The notes beneath the pieces were generated by a model that searched no databases, was not told where the DNA came from, and saw only the letters and a program-made list of their open reading frames with translations. This document shows positions 58,852 through 64,000 of a stretch of DNA of 64,000 bases, piece by piece; position 1 is the stretch's first letter; each line of letters begins with the position of its first letter. The translations under genes were made by a program, and so were the position numbers. The stretch spans positions 170,200,704 to 170,264,703 of the forward strand of contig OX336389.2 in assembly GCA_946902985.2 (NCBI GenBank), given 5' to 3'. This DNA is from Meconema thalassinum (Eukaryota; Arthropoda; Insecta; Orthoptera; Tettigoniidae).

Positions 58852-59880
58852 TCATTGGTCCGTCTGTGTCCCTCCGTAGGCTGCCAGGCGATCTCGATGC
58901 ACGAACTTCATCTTCGCCCTCGGGCTCCGCTGGATCCTGTAGACGACATCGTTGATCCGTTTCACGACTCGGTACGGGCCCTCCCAGGACTTCCGCAGTT
59001 TGGGTGACAGGCCTTTCTTCCGTAATGGGTTGAAGAGCCAGACCAGGTCGTCCTCGTGGAATCCCCCGGCATCCGTCTGCTGGTCGTATCGGGTCTTCAT
59101 TCGGTCGGTCTCGATCCGCAGTTTCCTCCTCGCGAACGCGTGCACGTCCTCCAGTTGGTCGACCAGTTCTTGACAATACTGGCTTACCGGGATCGGATCA
59201 TTCCCAGGTCGGCCGAAGGCAAGATCGACAGGTAGACGGAGCTCCCTCCCAAACATGGCCCGGGCTGGTGTGTACCCGGTGGCTTCATGCACGGCGGCGC
59301 GGTAGGCCAGGAGAAATAGTGGAAGATGTTTGTCCCAATCCCTCTGGTGCTCGCTGACGACTATTCGGAGATGGTTCTCGATGGTGCGATTGAATCGCTC
59401 TACCATCCCGTCGGACTGAGGGTGTAGCGGCGTTGTCCTTGTCTTCCGGATTCCCAGAAGCTGGCATAGGTTCAGGAACACCTGCGACTCGAAGTTCCTC
59501 CCTTGGTTGGAGTGCAGCTCCAGGGGTACTCCGTACCGGCTGACGAATTCCTTCACCAGGGTCTCTGCAATCGTCGCGGCTTCTTGGTTAGGGAGCGCAT
59601 ACGCCTCCGGCCATTTGGTAAAGTAGTCGCTGACGACTAATATGTAGCGGTTCCCTGCCTCGCTTAACGGGAATGGCCCAGCAACATCGATGGCCACTCT
59701 CTCCATGGGGCCGCCCACGTTGTAGGTCTTCAGTGGACCCCGTCGTCTTCGTCCTGGGCCCTTGCTGGCTGCGCAATCGTGGCACCTCGCTCAGTGGTTC
59801 TCCACGTCTGTTCGGCATCCGATCCAGTAGAACCGCTCTCTCAGCTTCTCCAGGGTCTTCTTTATCCCACCAGATGATCC
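58852..59880 (-). pseudogene. pol: Integrase part of pol, inactivated
   Basis: The main open part (59718-58852) reads VAIDVAGPF (first catalytic Asp), ELHSNQGRNF, then MVERFNRT (catalytic Glu), and a C-terminal WEGPYRVVKR (GPY module). The family has Asp in SDQGRNF; here AAC at 59506-59508 gives Asn, which should abolish catalysis. Upstream, GIKKTLEKLRERFYW and CHDC are readable but in a frame that begins after a break near 59870 and contains a TGA at 59791-59793. The His ligands of the zinc domain appear to be deleted. It ends just before the polypurine tract. Confidence 0.9.
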
Positions 59881-61664
59881 TTCAGGACTTCCTCCGTCAT
59901 AGCCTTTGGAACGATGACTTGTTCCCGAGATGTCTTCCCGTCAGTGCTCTCCCAGGTACGGCAGATGAGGCCATCCCTTACAATCAGCGAGTCCCACTGT
60001 GCCCAGTAGGACTTAAACTTTGGGCTGCAGTCACTCACAATGTTCCACCCGGGTCTGGGGACACAGGCCCTCTTCCATTCGGCTATCAGTCCCAGGTCAT
60101 CATCTTCTGCTTGTGCCCGCGTGAAAGATTCGCGGCTCCAGCTCCCTTGAAGTTCCACGGTAGTCCTTCGGCACTGTATCCCGGTGTTCTCCTCCCTTCG
60201 GGCACAGAAGGTGCAGTCTTCGGGGCACGGTCTTCGTGACAGGGCGTCGGCGTTAGAATGCAGTTGGCCTTTCCTGTGCTGAATCTCAAAGTTGTACTGT
60301 TGAAGCCTCTCTAACCACCGCGCGAGTTGACCCTCGGGCTGCTTGAAGTTCAGGAGCCACCGCAGGGATGCATGGTCGGTCCTGATGAGAAATTCTTGCC
60401 CGTACAGGTACTTGTGGAAGTGTTCAATGGTCTTCACGATGGCGAGCAGCTCCTTCCTGGTGACGCAGTAGTTCCTTTCTGGCTTTGATAAGGCCTTGCT
60501 GAAGTAGGCCACTACTCTCTCCTCGCCGTCCACTACTTGCGACAGGATTCCCCCTATGCCAAAGTCGCTGGCATCGGTATCGACGATGAACCTTGTTACA
60601 GGTCTGGGGTAGGCCAGAATAGGCGCGGTGCACAGAGCCTGCTTGAGTTGTTCGAAGGCACTGTGGCACTCTGCTGTCCACGTGAAGAGTTGGTCCTTCT
60701 CAGTCAGTCGATGTAAAGGTTTGGCGATGTCGGCGAACCCTCTCACGAAGCGACGGTAATAAGTGCAGAGTCCCAGGAAGCTTCGTAGTTGGGACTTGTC
60801 CTTCGGAACTGGCCACTCCCTCACAGCTGCGGTCTTCTCTGGGTAGGTGCGCACCCCTTCCTCCGAGACGATATGCCCAAGGTACTGGACCCGCTTCTGG
60901 AAGAGCTGACACTTCTTGGGGCTGAACTTCAGCTGGGCAGCTCGTAGCTTCAACAAGATCTCCTTCAGGTTGCTGTAGTGCTCCTCGAAGCTTCTCCCCA
61001 GAACGATGACGTCGTCTAGGTAGACCAGGCAGGTCTTCCAGTGTAGTCCCCTCAGAATGTACTCCATTAGCCTTTCGAAGGTCGCAGGGGCGTTGCACAG
61101 ACCGAATGGCATGACGGTGAACTGCCAGAGCCCGCAGCCCACAGAAAACGCCGTTTTCTCGCGGTCCTTAGGGTGGACCTCCACCTGCCAGTAGCCACTC
61201 TTCAAATCCAAGGTGGAGAACCATCTTGACCCTGATATGGTGTCCAGCGTGTCGTCGATCCGGGGTAGAGGGTAGCTGTCCTCCTTCGTGACTTCGTTCA
61301 CCCGCCTGTAGTCCACGCAGAACCTGGTGGAACCGTCCTTCTTCTTCACAAGCACGACCGGAGAACTCCAAGGACTATGTGATGGCTCGATCACCCCTTG
61401 CTCCTTCATCTCTTCTACCATCCGGTCGACTTCGGCTTGCTTGGCGAGCGGGACACGTCGGAATGGGGCCCTAATCGGTGCGCTGTCCCCAACGTCGATT
61501 CTGTGCTGGACCAAGCTTGTCCTGCCGAAGTCTTTGCTCCCCACGGAGAAGACATCCTGGAATTCGAGTAGCAGGTCCTGAAGTTGTCGTGATTTCTCCT
61601 CGTCTAAATGGTCCTGGGATCCTTGGTACAGCTTCTCTAGTTCTTCTGGCAGGGCGCGTCTTCT
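59862..61664 (-). CDS. pol: Reverse transcriptase and RNase H part of pol
   Basis: Copies the element's RNA into DNA. RT motifs are complete: FCVDYRRVN, FSTLDLKSGYWQ (motif A), MPFGLCNAPATFERLM (motif B), YLDD at 61012-61023 (motif C) and YLGHIVS. The tether region has LRSFLGLCTYYRRFV. RNase H has DTDASDFGIGG, KELLAIV and RTDHASLRW. The frame is in phase with the gag-protease frame upstream, separated by TGA at 61665-61667, which may be a nonsense mutation or a readthrough stop. It ends at TAA 59862-59864 where a small deletion broke the link to integrase. Confidence 0.9.
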   Translation of the reverse strand, partial: RRRALPEELEKLYQGSQDHLDEEKSRQLQDLLLEFQDVFSVGSKDFGRTSLVQHRIDVGDSAPIRAPFRRVPLAKQAEVDRMVEEMKEQGVIEPSHSPWSSPVVLVKKKDGSTRFCVDYRRVNEVTKEDSYPLPRIDDTLDTISGSRWFSTLDLKSGYWQVEVHPKDREKTAFSVGCGLWQFTVMPFGLCNAPATFERLMEYILRGLHWKTCLVYLDDVIVLGRSFEEHYSNLKEILLKLRAAQLKFSPKKCQLFQKRVQYLGHIVSEEGVRTYPEKTAAVREWPVPKDKSQLRSFLGLCTYYRRFVRGFADIAKPLHRLTEKDQLFTWTAECHSAFEQLKQALCTAPILAYPRPVTRFIVDTDASDFGIGGILSQVVDGEERVVAYFSKALSKPERNYCVTRKELLAIVKTIEHFHKYLYGQEFLIRTDHASLRWLLNFKQPEGQLARWLERLQQYNFEIQHRKGQLHSNADALSRRPCPEDCTFCARREENTGIQCRRTTVELQGSWSRESFTRAQAEDDDLGLIAEWKRACVPRPGWNIVSDCSPKFKSYWAQWDSLIVRDGLICRTWESTDGKTSREQVIVPKAMTEEVLKDHLVG

Positions 61665-63923
61665 TCAGTTGTCCGTCTGCAGGTGTCCGTCCGTCTTGTC
61701 TGTGATGCGGGCAATCCCGGTAACGGGCTCGCAGACTCCTAGGTTGGTGTCCCGGTGAACCGTAATATCGTAGTCGTTCAGGTTGGACAGGCGGACGTAC
61801 GGCCGAGGCGTCGTGTTGATGAGGGTCTTGGCAACTAGCAATCCTTTTGTCTGGATGTCCTCATATTTTGGCTCGATGACAGCCGCCACTCCCTCAGCAG
61901 TTCCGTCGACAATTACGGCAGCGCTGACCTCCGTCCTGGCGGGAACGATGACGTATTCTCTCAGCCTTACTCGTCGTGCGGTGATGGACTCTTGCGCAGG
62001 TTGCAAAGCAAGTTCCTCACCTCCGAAGTGCAGAGTGTTGGTACTCAGATCCAAGATGATGTTGTTCTGGTCCAGGGAGTCCAGTCCGATGATCACTTCA
62101 TTTGATACGTCAGCCACAAGCACTGGATGCTTTATCGCCCGTCGACCAATGACGAACACAAGTGATGCTTCGCCATGTACCGGTGCGGTCTCTCCGGTCG
62201 CGGTTATTAGCTGGTGGTTCCTTTGTGTGGGTTGCACTCTCCACTTCGGGATCACGGTGGGACTGACGATGGTCCTCGATGCTCCCGTGTCGATTAGCAT
62301 GGGCCAGCTCTCTCCGTTGACGACTCCGTCGACCATCAGGCTGCTATTGTCCCTCCGTAACTTCGTCACACGAACCTGGACTGCCGGGGCTTGACAACTG
62401 TCACAAGCCAACCTTTGCCCCCCAAGGCTGGCTAATACACGTTTTCCCTGGGTCGCGCGGTTTTCAGACGACTGATTTCCCGTCGGATACCCTCGGCGGC
62501 GGCGATCACCGCAGTCCTTGCTCAGGTGGCCTTTCTTACCGCAGGTCCAGCAGGTCGGTAGTCCTCTTCCGGGCCGCCTCTCCGGTTGCCTTCCGGCTGT
62601 GTCGTTGCTGGTGGTGCCGCGACTATCGAAGAAACGGCTTAGCGCCTCCATTAATTCGTCGGCCAGGGGCTTGGTCTCGTTGGTTTTTACTGGTTCGTCG
62701 ACGTCCACTTGACGCACCCGCGCGTGCATTCTGGATGCCTGTTTTGCCGTCTCGAACTCAAGTGCGTGGCTCAGCGCATCTGTCAGGGTCTTATTGCGCG
62801 TGAGACGCAGCGCCTGTTGAGTGTCCGAGTCCCGTAGCCCGTCGGTGAAAGTCTGCGTCGCTATCTGCTCCAGAAAATTGGCCGGCGCTGTTGGATAGGC
62901 GAGCCTTACGAGGCGTGCGATGTCCATCTCGAACTCCTGCAGGGTTTCCGCGTTCTTCTGTACCTGGGTCCGGAGCTGCATCTGGTAGGCCTGCTGAAGA
63001 TGGCTATCTCCATATCGGGACTCCATATGGGCGATCAGTGAAGCGTAGTCCTGGGATCCAGTCGGGATGGCCTGAAGGACGTTAAGGGCGTGAGCTCTCA
63101 GCGCTACAATGAGAGCTGTAGCCTTTTCTGTGTTGTTCCAGTTATTTATGGAACAGGCCGCCTCGAACTGACGCAAGTAGGTGCTCCACGGGACCTTTCC
63201 GTCGAAGGTTGGGGGCGTCACTCTGCTCTGTCCCGTTCCTGATATTCCCGGTGTAACGGTGGGCGGGCGTTGGCGCAGCTCGGCAACTTCCTCTCGTAGA
63301 GCGTTGAATTTCTCTTCCACCCCCGTCAGTGGGCGTTGGCGCAGCTCGGCAACTTCCTTTTGTAAGGCGTTGAATTTCTCCTCCACTCCCATCAGCGGGC
63401 GTTGGCACAGCTCGGCAACTTCCACTTGTAAGGCGTTGAAATTCTCCTCCACCCCCATCAGCGGTCGTTGGCACAGCTCGGCAACTTCCACTTGCAAGGC
63501 GTTGAATTTCACCTCCACCCCCATCAGCGAGCGTTGGCGCAGCTCGGCAACTTCCACTTGTAAGGCGTTGAATTTCTCCTCCACCCCCATCAGCGGGCGT
63601 TGGCGCAGCTCGGCAACTTCCACTTGTAAGGCGTCGAACTTCTTTTCCACTGCTGCGACTTCTTCACGTAGGCCCTGTTCTAATTTCCTTGGGCTCTCCT
63701 CTAATTTCGTCAGCAGACACTCTTCCAGATTTTTCTGGCCATCCAGAAATTTGGCGGTTAGGTCCTCTGCTAACTTATTCTGGCCGTCCTTCAGGTCCTC
63801 TGCTTAACTTTTCTGGCCGTCTCCCATCTTCTTCAGGTCATCCTTCAGTTCCTTGGCTAATTTCTTCTGGCCGTCTTCCATGCCACTTAACCTTTCTAGC
63901 AATGCTGCCAATTGCGCCTCCAT
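61665..63923 (-). pseudogene. gag: Gag-protease polyprotein with one in-frame stop
   Basis: The ATG at 63921-63923 is the first in frame. TAA at 63804-63806 interrupts after 39 codons, then the frame is open to 61665. The N-terminal 90 residues have DGQxKLAxEL-like repeats. Residues about 92-223 are six 22-residue repeats of the type VEEKFNALQVEVAELRQR. A capsid-like region follows (PPTFDGKVPWSTYLRQFE, about residues 235-400), then a CCHC knuckle CWTCGKKGHLSKDC (about 458-471) and a retropepsin LIDTGAS (about 545). The knuckle and protease look intact. Confidence 0.9.
63244..63650 (-). repeat. 66-bp tandem repeat in gag (six units)
   Basis: Six in-frame 66-bp units each encode 22 residues with the phrase FNALQVEVAEL or a close variant. 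Units differ by few changes (for example AELCQR in units 3 and 4), suggesting expansion by slippage or unequal exchange while keeping frame. Confidence 0.88.
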
Positions 63924-64000
63924 TTTAGTTGTTTGTCTTGTAAGGGGCATGCACTCACAGGAAAATTTAAAAAAATGACCTGCTCGGGTATTGAAACCAG
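63924..64000 (-). other. Leader of the second gypsy element, possible primer-binding site at the edge
   Basis: On the minus strand the leader starts CTGGTTTCAATACCCGAGC at the window edge and runs about 77 bases to the gag ATG. TGGTTTCAATACCCG (from 63999) has the TGG start typical of a primer-binding site, and the LTR may end just outside. The tRNA is not identified. Confidence 0.35.

Larger units (their letters stand above)
58136..64000 (-). mobile_element. Second Ty3/gypsy element, reverse, 5' end beyond the window
   Basis: It is GC-rich and unrelated to the GTAC family. On the minus strand the order is leader, gag-protease (63923-61665), RT-RNase H (61664-59862), integrase (about 59880-58852), polypurine tract (58827-58815) and a 679-bp 3' LTR (58814-58136). 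The order and the GPY motif fit Ty3/gypsy. Defects: TAA in gag (63804-63806), TGA between protease and RT (61665-61667), a frame break and a TGA (59791-59793) in the integrase N-terminus, and Asn for the second catalytic Asp. Confidence 0.93.

Noticed and set aside
59673..60239. 188-codon plus-strand open frame and similar frames at 61783-62394 and 63181-63807
   Set aside because: They are antisense shadows in GC-rich gypsy coding DNA; the minus strand has clear pol and gag motifs.

Overview
The window reads as repeat-dense arthropod DNA, probably from a large-genome insect. I lean to a polyneopteran because the tRNA-derived SINE core resembles ones I remember from that group, but this is a weak inference. 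I see no host protein-coding gene, no rRNA and no functional tRNA gene. Almost every base belongs to LTR retrotransposons, tRNA-derived SINEs, other interspersed repeats or their segmental copies.

Region 1 (1-54196) is an imperfect tandem array of a SINE-rich unit. The SINE-plus-body part of a unit is about 2.2-2.5 kb and occurs five times: right-hand parts start at 4042, 8201, 28949, 35427 and 52029. Each copy has a forward SINE, a body with an (ATT)n tract and tRNA-like boxes, and a reverse SINE. Units 1 and 3 are sister copies, as are units 2 and 5; unit 4 is more diverged. In four of the five units an LTR element sits at exactly the same palindrome, GGTACC, in the SINE core, always with a 4-bp GTAC target duplication. 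Two elements are reversed (15-4041, 37857-52028) and two are forward (10659-28948, 32254-35426). The second unit keeps the empty site at 8201-8206.

The LTR family has unusually long LTRs (about 3.9 kb; TGYCCCCG...CGGGRACA or similar). It appears as two solo LTRs, a coding-length but inactivated gag-pol copy (37857-52028), and a tandem LTR-gag-LTR-gag-LTR array (10659-28948) whose two internal regions carry gag but no pol. The Gag has a long uninterrupted heptad coiled coil, a retrotransposon capsid domain and an Asn/Arg/Gly/Tyr-rich tail with no zinc knuckle. Gag and pol overlap in the -1 frame with an in-phase A-AAA-AAA slippery heptamer upstream. The U3 holds a TGACGT/TGACGTCA cluster, short ORFs and a TATA box; the U5 side holds twin GTAAGT donor-like sites, and the leader just inside the LTR is built of 62-65-bp iterations.

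Region 2 (54197-58135) has no gene. It holds two copies of a GTAC/GTTAC-rich repeat opening CAGGGACCCGG, a pair of repeats with a recurrent ATGGCGGCTGTGCGAAAT-like phrase, and the 5'-truncated 3' end of a non-LTR retrotransposon.

Region 3 (58136-64000) is a second, unrelated, GC-rich Ty3/gypsy element in reverse orientation. Its 3' LTR, polypurine tract, integrase, RT/RNase H and Gag-protease are present, and its 5' LTR lies off the right edge. The Gag carries six 22-residue coiled-coil repeats. The copy is inactive: it has in-frame stops, a broken integrase N-terminus and an Asn at the second catalytic Asp of integrase.
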